A stretch of DNA of 64,000 nt from Laguncularia racemosa (taxonomy: Eukaryota; Streptophyta; Magnoliopsida; Myrtales; Combretaceae): the NCBI GenBank assembly GCA_037954665.1, contig JBBMOL010000047.1, forward strand, positions 186,001-250,000. The letters run 5' to 3'. This document shows positions 1-10,640 of the stretch, one piece after another. The notes beneath the pieces were generated by a model, which ran no database searches, had not been told where the DNA came from, and worked only from the letters and a program-made list of their open reading frames with translations. Position numbers and translations under genes: made by a program. Position 1 is the stretch's first letter; each line of letters opens with the position of its first letter.

Positions 1-1589
1 TAAACTATCACACCTAGCTTCTTAGAATCAAGATTCGAACTTTATCGTTTAAGGATGCTTTAGGTGTGTTGTAGTTACATTTTTTGCCTTCAAGAAGGTA
101 GATTGATAATATACTAAAGCCACAAGACCTAATTTTGAGCGTTCCTATGGTAATTTGTGCATGTATGAGATGGGTAGATACACAATCAGGTACACAATCG
201 TATACTTTGGTTGTGTATCTCAACTGTGCTATCTTCCTCCTTATTTCGAAAACCCAATGCAAGTCCTATCATTTTCTTTGTGTAATTGACGACCCTAACT
301 TATTTTGAGACCATTGTATTCTTGAATGATAAAGACATTGGGGACAATGTCAATCTAAGTGTAAGGAAGGGGATACTAAAGAAATTTGATAAGGGTTGTG
401 CTGAATTGTATGAGTCATTCAAAATTTTCCCCTATTTTTTTTCTTTTTGCCTGATAATCGAATTTTGAAATCATGATTGCAAATTAAGTAGTATTTTAGC
501 ATTTAGTGAATGAATTCCTCTAAAAGAGTGTTGTGCATGCCACCTTTGTCTTCTTTGGAACATTGATACTTAGTCAAAGTTATGGGATAAAATCGCTGTG
601 AAACTCAAAGATCTTGAGAGCCATTTAATCTTTCATGAAAGGGCAAATGAAATGATTCTCTCGGTGATCCTTCTTAGAAGATCTCTTTAAAGTAATAATT
701 TAATGAAAGCATGTTATACTTGAAAAATAAAGGATTGGTTAGTATGGGCAGGCTTTGGTCCCTCAGAAGAGCGAAGTTTGACTCCGCTACTAACTAGTCA
801 AAATAATAAGTTAAGGTAATAGAGGTTCGATGGGGTTCCTTTAAAACCTGGTCACCTAAGGTCGTCTGGCCTGGGATCGGCCGACCAAGGAAATTACCGT
901 AACAAAATGAAATACCATAAAGGAAAAAGTTGAGAGGGTCCTATAACTCGAGTAATTAAGCCCATAGGAACGCCCTCAATTGAGGGGATAACGTTCGTTA
1001 ACTTGGGTGACGAGCCTAGGATTATCGGCTGAAAACTCGTTACATGGGTTGCAAGATCCTAAACAGTTAAACCAAACAAAAAAAAAGGGATGAAAATAGT
1101 GAACTATTACAAAAAATAAAATCTTTGAAGAGATCAACTAAAAAGGAGGAGGAATCCAGGGGAAACATAAATGCAATGTACTTTCATTATTGATTGTTTT
1201 ACTTAGAGAGATAATTGAGAAGATTATAGACTTTTTAATGGTGGTTAAAATGTATCACGTTTCCTTTTGCTCTGACGTTTCCTTTTGCTCTAATTGATCT
1301 TGTGTCTAATTTTGATCATGAAGGTCGTTGTTAAATGATGAGGGTAAAGCTTGGTTTACTCAGATGAATCCTAGAAATTTGACTAAAGTATCTTTGTTAC
1401 AATACTTTCATGATAAGGTGAGAAGCACACTCATTAGATTGAGGGATTGCATTGAGCTTTAAAGATTAAAATTCATAAATGCTAATGTCTGAGTAGTATT
1501 ATTTGGTAACGATAATCATAATTAATGAGAAGTTTGATTAATGTTTTAATTTGCTTGAGGACAAGCAAAGATTTAAGTGTGGGGAAGTT
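1..1589 (+). mobile_element. 3' internal remnant of an Athila-like Ty3/gypsy element
   Basis: Non-coding remnant of the post-pol part of an Athila-like element. Bases 1-260 resemble 11085-11330 (same order of words, including a tacac/gtgta palindrome array at about 172-240). Bases 280-1589 resemble 14020-15401 and 17560-18895. The shared landmark is a 'gacattggggacaatgtc' motif followed by 'aagtgtaaggaagggg' near 332-375, typical of the Athila 3' region. The ORF1-like gene that should lie between these blocks (compare 11562-13806) is missing, so an internal deletion of about 2.7 kb falls near 265-285. It ends in a purine-rich PPT-like run at 1577-1589. No intact ORF is supported. Confidence 0.7.
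1577..1589 (+). other. Polypurine-tract-like site before LTR-a
   Basis: The run gtgtggggaagtt sits directly before the LTR start TGATAAG. Equivalent, more decayed runs occur before LTR-b (15390-15401) and LTR-c (18881-18895), so this is the likely plus-strand priming site of the family. Confidence 0.6.
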
Positions 1590-3020
1590 TGATAAGTTGT
1601 AAAATACCCTTATCTAGAGTAATGAAATTATGCTTTATTTTTGAATTTTTAGATGATTTGTTGAAGAAAAGGATGCTTAATGGAATGAATGTTAATTTCA
1701 GGATCCTTTAGAGTATTTTGGAGCTAAGGGAAGGAGTTTTGAAGAGTCGGAGCAAGTTTGGAAGGAATTGGATACATTACATGTGAAGAGAAAGAATTCT
1801 GGAAAGTACACAAGCGAGATACATGCCCATGCACTTTGCTGTTTTACTTGTGTATACTGAAGCGGATTTCTACAAAGTACACGAGCAAAGTACACGCCCA
1901 TGTACTTTGCTTGTGTATCTAAGTTTTGCTTCTATTCGATGACGTTTCAAATACACGACCAATGTACACTCCCATGTACTTGCTCGTATATATTCACATA
2001 AGGACACTTGGAAGCAAGCATGAGATACACGAACGAGATACACTACTTGTGTATCCGCTGTGTATATATCCAATCGGGGTACATGTATAAATAGACCGTC
2101 AGTTTGCCCTAGAAACGAAGGTTACGAATTTTTCATTTTCTCACACTCTCATAACAGCAAGGGAAAGAAGATTCTGTCGATTCCAAGGGAGATTGCAGAC
2201 CCACGAAGAAGAAGATTCTATCTTTAAGGGTTGTGACCATGAATTTTATCTATTCTTCTAGTAATTGCATTTCTTTTGTCCAATTTATGGAGGAGTAGAC
2301 CCTAGATCTAGATTTTATTTAAAACTTCTCTGTCATGTGATGAAGATTTGGTCATTAATGCGAAGTTGTTGACTTTCTTATGATTAATTGCATGCTCTTC
2401 AATTGTTTCTTAGATTCATAGATCCGGAATATGAATTTATGCATGATATCATATTAGTTAATTGAGAAATTGCTCATATGATTAGATCTAATGCAATTAA
2501 TGAGATTTGATTGTTCTTCTAGAGATAGGAAACAAGAGTCTTCTGTTTACATCGATTATTTTGATGCGAATTCATGTGCTTTATGCAATTCTAGGTTGCT
2601 ATTAACTAAGGAGAGATCCTATTTGATAAACCTAGGATTAGATAGGTTAATATACTTGAGAAAGTAGTTAACTTGACTAGAGAATTCAACAGTATAAGAA
2701 GTCAATTATGACAATCTTCAGAAATCTAATGAATTACATGATAGAGAAGGAGTAGAATAAGATCTAGGTTGCTTTTGTTAATTGATAAATCTTCAGAACC
2801 ATTGTTGTTAGTGTGTTATCAGTTTTAAGATTAGAGTAATTAAGTTTCAACCAACATTATTAAGCGACGGTTAGATAATAGGAACGAAGTTAGTACTAGT
2901 AGTTGGTGTATCTCTGAGGGACGACCTTGTGCTTACTCGCTATATTATGCTACGATAGGTGCACTTGCCTATTGCTTCGTAGTAAGATTAAGAACAAGAA
3001 TTCAATTTATTAAAACTACG
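1590..3020 (+). repeat. LTR-a of Athila-like element (1431 bp)
   Basis: It starts TGATAAGTTG after a PPT-like run and ends at 'actacg', followed by a TTGGC PBS-like remnant. It aligns along its length with 15402-16847 (1446 bp) and with the 5' two thirds seen at 18896-20000. Inside: a palindromic GTACAC/GTGTAC array at about 1805-2062, then a TATA box (TATAAATAG, 2086-2094), then a presumed transcribed R/U5 part. It can be read as the 3' LTR of the fragment to its left and as the 5' LTR of the element to its right. Confidence 0.75.
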
Positions 3021-3034
3021 ATTGGCAACGATCA

Positions 3035-4286
3035 TGCTCACATAAGATTCTCATGGAAGATTGCATTAAACCGGTGGTATAACCTCAACGCAAACTTAAT
3101 CCTAATGTGAGGGATGTGGTGAAGGAGGTCATTAAACTATTTGATGCTAGGATGATCTATCCAATATCTGACAGCTCATGAGTGAGATCAGTGCAGGTAG
3201 TCCCTAAGAAGGGTGGCATGACAATTGGGCCAAATGAAAAGAACGAACTCATTGCAATGAGAATGGTTATGAGCTAAAGAGTATACATTAACTTCCGTAA
3301 GTTAAATGAAGCAACTCTGAAAGATCATTTTCCCCTTCCATTCATTAATCAGATGATTGAGAGGCTAGTTGGGCACACCTATTATTGCGTCCTGGATGTG
3401 ATGTTCAGATATTTTAAAATCCCTATTGCATTAGAAGACCTAGAAAAGACAACGTTCACATGTCCATTTGGAACATGTGCCTATCATCGAGTGCTTTGTA
3501 AGTTGTGCAATACCCCAGCTACCTCTCATAGGTGCATGATGACAATATTAGAAGATATGGTTGGAGAGAGCATGGAGGTCTACATGGATGATTTCTCAAT
3601 CTCTAGTAATTCATTTGATGAATGTCTCCACCATTTGGAATCAATCTTGCAACATTGTGAAGACACCAATCTAGTACTAAACTAGGAGAAAATGCCATTT
3701 CATGGCACAAGAAATAGTCTTAGGACATAAGGTCTCCAAGAAGGGCGTTGAGGTGGATGATGCGAAGATTGAAGCTATTTCTAAATTGCCACCACCATCT
3801 TCATTTAAATCCATTAGAAGCTTCCTTAACCATGTCAGATTCTATCACTGGTTCATAAAAGACTTTTCAAATATTACAAGGCCAACGGCAAAGGTCTTTG
3901 AGAAAGACACGCCCTTCAAGTTCACTTAAGAGTGTCTAGATGCTTTCAACATTCTCAACAAAGGCTCACCAATGCCCCTATTATGGTCACACCATATTGG
4001 AATCTCCCATTTGGGATAATGTGTGACACTAATGACTCAACTGTAAGTGTTATTTTAGGGCAACAAAAGGACAAATATTTCTAACCCATTCACTTTGCAA
4101 GCAAGACACTTGCATCTACATAGGAGAACTATACAACAACTAAAAAGCAACTAGTAACAGTTGTGTTTGCTTTTAACAAATTTTGACCCTATCTCATTTT
4201 GTCTAAGGTCATCGTTTACACAGATCACTTTGTATTGAAGTTATTGTTAACAAAGCAGGATGCAAAGCCACATCTCATCAAGTAGA
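3035..4286 (+). pseudogene. Athila-like reverse transcriptase/RNase H, N-terminal part (broken)
   Basis: Part of the Ty3/gypsy polyprotein that copies element RNA into DNA. From 3035 the frame reads through the pre-RT 'LNPN' region, 'YPISDSS', 'VQVVPKKGGM' and 'KLNEAT.KDHFPLPFI', then the RT core with a YMDD catalytic motif near 3580-3592. After a frameshift near 3690 come 'IVLGHKVSKKGVEVD' and 'LPPP' (3702-3929), then a degraded RNase H region to 4286. Several in-frame stops (for example near 3088, 3180 and 3276) and the frameshift make it non-functional. The gene is cut at 4287-4291 by the nested element and resumes at 9107 in the same sense. Confidence 0.85.
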
Positions 4287-4291
4287 TTTTA
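4287..4291 (+). repeat. Target-site duplication TTTTA, left copy
   Basis: TTTTA directly precedes the TG of the nested element's 5' LTR and recurs at 9102-9106 directly after the terminal CA. Excising 4292-9106 restores continuous RNase H coding sense. Confidence 0.85.
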
Positions 4292-5332
4292 TGATAGGAA
4301 TCAAAATCCTACAAGACCTATCACTAGGGCAAGAGCCAAAGGATTACAAAATTTGGCGATGAGGGTCCTCTTTGAACAAATCGACCTCGAAAATATTTGT
4401 ATACTAACTTCTTTTCTATTACTTATTTGTTGTGCATTCCAATAGGCATACTTGTCAGGTTTTACAGGGCGATGGACAAACTCACTAAAACTCAGCTTGT
4501 GGGTTATTCATGGACCGACATAAACCGAAGATGAACTAGACCAACAAATTATTCACTTAAATCAAAGAACTGATTTTTGTTCTTGTATTTTATTATTGAA
4601 CTAGTCACTTTTTATTCATTTTTTAGACTTTTTTATTTACTTGTAATGTGTGTTTAGAACCGGCCACCTAAGTGGCTTAGTTGTAATTTTCATGTGATTT
4701 TACCCTAATAGGAGGAAGTATAAATACTTGCTAATTAGGGTTTATAGGGGAACTTTTGAAATTTTGAGAAAAATCATACACTTTGCCATGAGGAGAGTCC
4801 TTGCTAACAAATTTGATCTCTTATCAATTTCATGTGTGGAATTGGGACGAGATTAGCTTGAGAATTTGTGAGTAATATCAAATTTCTTAAGTTGATTCCA
4901 ATTTTATACTAGTGTGTCATATCTAGTGCAAATTAGATTTGTTCTTGTTAAGTTCTTATTACACACAATTTAAGGTTCTATATCTACTCCAAGGTTTATG
5001 CCATTTTAGTTGGAAATTAGACTTTATTGTGTTGTTTATTTGTGCTATTTCGGAATTACAAGTGATTGTCATTTGCATAGATGTCACTTGACCTTTAGGG
5101 TTTAAGTGTTTGATTGGAGTCATGCATCTTATGGGATTGTTTAATTGATTCCTCAATTAGCATTGTGTAATTTGCATCCGAAATCAAGGCACATCATCTT
5201 TTTGGTATCAGAGCAAGTTTTTCATACAATTAGGGTTCACTTGCTAATTGTTCATCATGCCATTTTGAGAACTTGGTTTGATTGAATTCTTCAACCGGTT
5301 GTGTTCATGTGCTTTGGAATTAAGGCACATCA
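4292..5332 (+). repeat. 5' LTR of family S element (1041 bp)
   Basis: It starts TGATAGGAATCAAAATCC and ends GGCACATCA. It matches 7554-9101 and 12472-13373, and the reverse complements of 20023-20813 and 60161-~61010. The start encodes the same 'TRPITRARAKGLQ' peptide found at the pol end. A TATA-like box (tataaatac) lies near 4730. An extra copy of the LTR terminus plus a PBS (GGCACATCA ending at 5196, then TTTGGTATCAGAGC) sits inside the LTR, 136 bp before the true end. Confidence 0.85.
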
Positions 5333-5338
5333 TCTTTT

Positions 5339-5350
5339 TGGTATCAAAGC
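5339..5350 (+). other. Primer-binding site, tRNA-iMet type
   Basis: TGGTATCAAAGC lies six bases after the LTR end. It differs by one base from the canonical TGGTATCAGAGC complementary to the initiator tRNA-Met 3' end. Confidence 0.75.
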
Positions 5351-6500
5351 ACGGTTTTGAGAAGGAATTTTTGTGATTGTTGAATTTGGAAATTAGGCTT
5401 CTTATTCTTCCATTTCATACTTGTTGTTGATTGAAGAGGAGTTGAAGTAGTTATGTGTGAACTATGCTGTAGATTACTTCTTGTTGTGAACTTAGGAGTA
5501 GAAATTCATATTTGATCTTTAATGATCAATATCTTAGCCGTAAGCTCCTTGTGTGTAGAAAAAGGAAAGTTATTTGAATTTGAATTCCATCATTGGAATT
5601 CCATAATTTGAAATAACTTGTGGAGTGTGTCGTGTGTTTCCTTATGTATTTTGGAAGTGGAAGTGTACAATTTTCAGATTTGAGTTTATGTGAAAAAAAA
5701 AAAGGAAATCATTTGAATTCAAACACATCTATTAATCTTGAAGTAGTTATTGAGTGGTATTGAATACATTTCATTTGAATTTAAAATTGATTCTTACCAT
5801 TTGTGGGAAAGTTGCATTAAGGAGTGTCATTTGAATTGTTACCGTGTTGTATGTGTATGAGTTGCTGTGTAAGGGAATGTATTAAGTTGTTGGAGTTGTG
5901 TTGTGTATATTGAGTGAAGGGTAATTTGCACCATGAAGTGTTGTGTGTGTGTAGTGGTGGTTGAAGTGATTGCACCGTGTATGTTTGTGGTGTGTGTGGC
6001 AATGTGAATTTGTGGAGTTGTGTGGTGTAAGGTGCTACACATGGAGACTAAAGTGTGTGTGTGTGCCGTGGCTAAGAAAGGAAATTAAGTAGTGAAGTTT
6101 GAAATTCAAAAACAAGCATTTAAGTGTGAAAGTTATTGAGTTTCATTACTTAAACACTTGCTTAGTTGAATTCAATATATTAACTACTTGGAAGTATTTA
6201 ATTGTTACTTCATTTATTTTACTATAATTGAAGTGTAGAGAAGTATTTGTAGCATTGGTTACTTAATTGCACCATAGATGTATAGGAGGTATTGATGTAG
6301 TGTTATTGTATAAGTGAACTGTGGAGTATTTAATTTTTACCATTTGGTGTTTTCTTTATAGTGGTTGTTGGGTAGCTTTAGAGTGAAGTCTTTATGGAGG
6401 TATGTATTACACCATGAGTATAAGTGTGGTGTAAGGTTGAGGTGTATTGGTTGTGACGTGGTGTGAAGTTTGTTGTTGGCTTATTGAAATTAGTAAGCAA
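5351..6500 (+). other. Degraded leader/gag region of family S element
   Basis: No open reading frame of note. It is G/T-rich on the plus strand with gtgtgt-rich stretches (5930-6070). By position it should hold the leader and gag, but no gag motif or zinc knuckle is visible. Confidence 0.4.
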
Positions 6501-6529
6501 CCATGTCAAATAATTTGTATCCTTCTACT

Positions 6530-6985
6530 AATTTACTACGTCGAGTCTTCACTTCTTCTCCAACCATTGATGATGGATAAAAAGAAAATTTGTTTTATAC
6601 TTCTTGTAGGGTACAAGGTAACTTGTGTGTCATTATCATTGATGGTGGTAGTTGTATTAATGTTGTAGCTGCCTCATTAGTATCAAAATTATAACTTGTA
6701 AATACCCCGCATCCAGAACCCTACACATTACATTGGTTGAATGAGTAGGGGAGTCTTCATGTGACCCAAAGAGCTAGGGTACCTTTCAATATAGGAGATA
6801 AATATTATGATGAGATTGAATGTGATAACCCATGTGTGCATCCCATATATTGCTTGGCAGGTCATGGTTGTATGACAGGATGGCCTTACATGATGGGTAT
6901 AAAAATACTTATATGTTCCAACAGGATGCTAAACGTATAGTATTGAACCCTAGGTCACCATCAAAGGTCCAATAGATGCAAAGAC
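6530..6985 (+). pseudogene. Aspartic protease remnant of family S element
   Basis: The retroviral-type protease cuts the element's polyprotein. The frame around 6632-6690 reads 'IIDGGSCINVVAASLV', with the catalytic-loop motif DGGS at 6641-6652, followed by 'HPEPYTLHWLNE' and later a 'HDGYKN'-like stretch in a shifted frame. This matches the protease of plant Ty3/gypsy elements with a DGGSC core. In-frame stops (near 6692 and 6745) and frameshifts inactivate it. The next segment should be RT but is missing. Confidence 0.65.
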
Positions 6986-7300
6986 AGATAAGTCAACCAT
7001 CAGAGATTCTTGAGATTCATAGTCACATGAGCCAACCTTCAGAGGACCAAACTGTTCAGAAATAGATGTGCCAACCTTCACAAGTTCTTGAGGTTCTTAG
7101 TCACATGAGCCAACCTTCAAAGGACCAAACTGTTCAGAGGCAAATGTGTGAACCATCAAAGGTTCATAGTTAGATGAGCCAACCTTCAGAGGACCAAACT
7201 ATTCAGAGGCAGATGTGTTAACCATCAAAGGTTCCTGTGGGTCATAGTCAGTTGAGTCAGCCATCAGAGGGCTAAGAGGTTCAAAGACATATAGGTGAAA
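6975..7300 (+). repeat. Imperfect tandem repeat, about 70-77 bp units
   Basis: Four to five copies of a unit containing 'gagccaaccttcagagga' and 'ccaaactgttcagagg' start near 6983, 7029, 7106, 7175 and 7250. Read in the pol sense they give repeats of MSQPSEDQTVQRQM with stops. The tract lies between the protease remnant and the end of pol, where RT and integrase have been lost. Confidence 0.75.
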
Positions 7301-7320
7301 CAGGAAAGGAGAAAACAATA

Positions 7321-7719
7321 TCGGTGGAACAGTTTGAGATAGGGGAGGTCTTAGTGGATGAAGGACCTTTATATATGTTGCAGATGAGATATATCCTAGA
7401 GATGGAAGAGCGAAAGCAACCACCCCCTATGGTATTTCAAATATTGGGATACTACAGTGATAATTTTACATATAACTTCCTAGGAGGATACAGAGTCTCT
7501 ACTACATTTGACCAATCAGATTTGAGGACAAATCTTCTTGAGGCTCGAAGAGATGATAAGAATCAAAATCGTACAAGACCTATCACTAGGGCAAGAGCTA
7601 AAGGATTACAAAATTTGGCGATAAGGGTCCTCTTTGAACAAACCGACCTTGGAAATATTTGTATACTAACTTCTTTTCTATTACTTATTTGTTGTGCATT
7701 CCAGCAGGCATGCTTGTAG
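7321..7719 (+). pseudogene. C-terminal end of family S pol, running into the 3' LTR
   Basis: The open frame ends with 'YRVSTTFDQSDLRTNL', the usual tail of gypsy integrase ('VSATFN..DL' followed by 'LRTNPF'), and then 'TRPITRARAKGLQ'. The LTR begins at 7554, so the last roughly 55 codons lie inside it, and the same peptide is kept in the 5' LTR and the solo LTR. The segment before 7420 looks like it was joined to the integrase tail by deletion. The function of the tail is unknown; in some CRM-type chromoviruses the polyprotein end also overlaps the 3' LTR. Confidence 0.6.
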
Positions 7720-9101
7720 GCTTTTACAGGGTGATGGACAAACTCACTAAAACTTAGCTTGTGGGTTATTCATGGACCAACATAAACCGAAGATGGACTG
7801 GACCAACAAATTATTCGCTTGAATCGAAGAACTGGCCATTTAAAGATCATCTTTTGTACTTGTATTTTATTATTGAACCGATAACTTTTTATTTATTTTT
7901 TGGACTTTTTGATTTACTTGTAATTTGTGTTTAAAATCGGCCACCTAAGTGGCTTAGTTGTAATTTTCATGTGATTTTACCCTAACAGGAGGAAGTATAA
8001 ATACTTGCTAACTAGGGTTTGTGAGAGAACTTTTGACATTTTGAGAAAAATCATACACTTTGCTGTGAGGAGAGTCCTTGCTAGCAAATTTGATCTCTTA
8101 TCAATTTCATGTGTGGAATTGTGGCGAGATTGGTTTGAGAATTTGTGAGTAATATCAAATTTCTTAAGTTGATTCCAATTTTATACTAGTGTGTCATATC
8201 TAGTGCGAATTGGATATGTTCTTGTTGAGTTCTTATTACACGCAATTTAGGGTTCTATATCTACTCTAAGGTTCAGGCCATTTTAGTTGGAAATTAGACT
8301 CTATTGTGTTGTTTATTTGTGCTATTTCGAAATTACAAGTGATTTTCATTTACATGGATATCACTTGACCTTTAGGGTTTAAGTGTTTGATTGGAGTCAT
8401 GCATCTTGTGGGCTTGTTTAATTGATTCCTCAATTAGCATTGTGTAATTTGCATCCGAAATCAAGGCACATCATCTCTTTGGTATCAGAGCAAGTTGCTC
8501 ACAACTAGGGTTTGTGAGGGAACTTTTGACATTTTGAGAAAAATCATACACTTTTTCGTAGGAGAGTCCTTGTTAGCAAATTTGATCTCTTGTCAATTTC
8601 ATGTGTTGAATTGTGGCGAGATTGGTTTAAGAATTTATGAGTAATATCAAATTTCTTAAGTTGATTCCAATTTTATACTAGTGTGTCATATCTAGTGCGA
8701 ATTGGATTTGTTCTTGTTGAGTTCTTATTACACGCAATTTAGGATTCTATATCTACTCTAAGGTTCAAGCCATTTTAGTTGGAAATTAGACTCTATTGTG
8801 TTGTTTATTTGTGCTATTTCGGATTTACAAGTGATTGTCATTTGCGTGGATGTCACTTAAACTTTAAGGTTTAAGTGTTTGATTGAAATCACGTATCTTG
8901 TGGGATTGTTTAATTGATTCCTCAATTAACATTGTGTAATTTGCATCCGAAATCATGGCACATCATCTTTTTGGTATCAGAGCAAGTTGCTCATACAATT
9001 AGGGTTCACTTGGTAATTGTTCATCACGCCATTTTGAGAACTTGGTTTGATTGAACTCTTCAATTAGTTATGTTCATGTGCTTTGGAATTAAGGTGCATC
9101 A
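7554..9101 (+). repeat. 3' LTR of family S element with internal tandem duplication (1548 bp)
   Basis: It starts TGATAAGAATCAAAATC and ends GTGCATCA before the TSD. It is about 500 bp longer than the 5' LTR because a unit of about 493 bp is duplicated (8011-8503 and 8504-~8996). Subtracting one unit leaves about 1055 bp, close to the 5' LTR's 1041 bp. It has internal LTR-terminus plus PBS copies ending at 8473 and 8965 as well as the true terminus at 9101. Confidence 0.8.
8011..8996 (+). repeat. Tandem duplication of about 493 bp inside the 3' LTR
   Basis: 'actagggtttgtgag' at 8011 recurs at 8504, and the sequence stays parallel down to 'ggtatcagagcaagttgctca' (8481 and 8973). The join follows the internal PBS-like word, so the unit runs from the TSS-proximal 'actagggttt' to the PBS-like end. 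Confidence 0.85.
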
Positions 9102-9106
9102 TTTTA
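9102..9106 (+). repeat. Target-site duplication TTTTA, right copy
   Basis: It pairs with 4287-4291. The downstream sequence continues the Athila RNase H ('HLQEFDLEIK'). Confidence 0.85.
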
Positions 9107-10322
9107 CATCTTCAAGAGTTTGACCTTGAAATAAAGGAAAAGAAGAGTGTAGAGAATTTGGTAGCCGATCACTTATCAAGACTTGAGAACCTATATTTAT
9201 AGAAATTGAAGGAAGCAGACATCAACAACAAATTCCTTGAAGAGTGGTTGTATGCCATATGCTCAATGGAAGAAACAGACACACTGTGGCTTGGTGATAT
9301 TGCCAACTACTTGGTGGCAAAAATCCTTCCTAAGGACATGAACCGACAACAAAAGAAGAAATTCTTTACTAATCTTAAGCACTACTTTTGGAAGGACTCG
9401 TACCTATTCAAGGTTTATGCAAATCAAGTAATTAGGAGGTATGTATCCTAAGAAGAGGGATGGAAACTTTTGCTCCACTACCATAATAGATCGACTGGGG
9501 GATACCATAGTGCCAATAATGCAACTCATAAGGTGCTGGAGGCAAGCTTCTATTAGCCATCATTATTCAAAGATGCTCAGAGCTATATAGCCCAATGTGA
9601 TAGATGTTAGAGGGTTAGAAACATCTTAAGAAAGCATGAAATGCCACAACAATACATTCTAGAGTGTGATGTCTTTGATGTTTGGGGCATTAACTTCATG
9701 GGGCCATTTCCCCTTTCCTTTAGCAACAAATATATCCTTATAGCTGTGGACTATTTGTCTAAGTGGGTGGAGGCACAGGCTTTACCAACAAATGATGCTC
9801 AAGTAGTGATAAAGTTCCTAAAAAAAAAACTATTCTCTAGATTTAGGGCTCCACAAGCACTTATTAGTGATCAAGGCATACATTTCTACAACACACAAAT
9901 TGAGAAGGTGCTCAAGAGATATGGAGACACACACTGACTTGCTACTCCATATCACCTATAAACAAGCGCACGAGTGGAGGTCTCTAATAAAGAACTGAAG
10001 CATATCTTAAAGAAATTTGTTGCACACCACATACACAATTGGGCAGAGAAGCTAGATAAGGCCTTATGGACATATAGAATAGCTTACAAGACTCTACTTA
10101 GTTCCACTCCCTACTGGCTAGTCTATGGAAAGGCTTACCATCTCCCGGTTGAGACTGAGCATAAAGCTTAATAGGCAATTAAATCAATTATTTTAGATCT
10201 TGATAAGGCCAAAACACAAAGGAAGATGCCACTTAACGAGTTAGATGAATGGAGGCATATGGCATATGACAACTCACTCCTCTACAAGGGGAGGGCCAAA
10301 AAGTATCATGATGCCAAGATAT
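9107..10322 (+). pseudogene. Athila-like RNase H end and integrase (broken), continuation of E1 pol
   Basis: Integrase inserts the cDNA into the chromosome. The RNase H tail 'LQEFDLEIK..SVENLVADHLSRLEN' (9107-9195) is followed by a linker (9206-9451), an HHCC zinc-finger region with a stop (9470-9640; 'SFY*PS' and 'CDRC'), and the catalytic core. The core shows 'FDVWGINFMGPFP' (first D region), 'ALISDQG' (second D) and 'ARVEVSNKELK' (catalytic E). A stop near 9937 and others between 9450 and 9640 break the frame. The C-terminal 'YWLVYGKAYHLPVE' and 'LNELDEWRHMAYDNS' motifs follow, ending near 10322. Confidence 0.85.
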
Positions 10323-10339
10323 AGTAACCTAAGATATTT

Positions 10340-10640
10340 CCTTACGAAAAAATTTATGGAAGCACGGTCAAGATACACAATTAAGATACATGATTGTGTA
10401 CCAAGTCATGTATATACACAGAGTTCCACTGCATGCTCGAGTGAAATACACAATTGTGTACCAGATCATGTAAATACATAAAATTCCATAGCACACCCAA
10501 TTGAGATATAAGACTTAGGATACACGATTGTGTACTTAGCCTTATATCTGAATTTTGCAATGACTATATAAACTCCCCACCCCTGCACATACACAAGTTC
10601 TTCCTCTTACTTGTGTACAGTTCTTCTCTCTCATTTACAT
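10340..10640 (+). promoter_or_regulatory. Palindrome array with TATA box downstream of integrase
   Basis: Repeated tacac/gtgta words include a perfect 14-bp palindrome TACACAATTGTGTA (10447-10460) and near copies at 10366-10400 and 10527-10541. A TATATAAA box follows at 10565-10572. The same arrangement occurs in LTR-a and LTR-b upstream of their TATA boxes. It may be an internal promoter for the downstream ORF1-like gene; this is inference. Confidence 0.45.

Larger units (their letters stand above)
4292..9101 (+). mobile_element. Nested chromovirus-like Ty3/gypsy element (family S), internally deleted
   Basis: A 4.8-kb element bounded by TG...CA and a 5-bp TSD. It has a 5' LTR (4292-5332), a PBS like initiator tRNA-Met (near 5339), a degraded leader/gag region (5350-6500), a protease remnant (6530-6985), an imperfect tandem repeat (6975-7300), the C-terminal end of pol (7321-7553) and a 3' LTR (7554-9101). 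RT, RNase H and most of integrase are absent, so it is non-autonomous. The protease has a DGGS core and pol runs into the 3' LTR, which resembles chromoviruses; the exact lineage is not settled. Confidence 0.8.
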
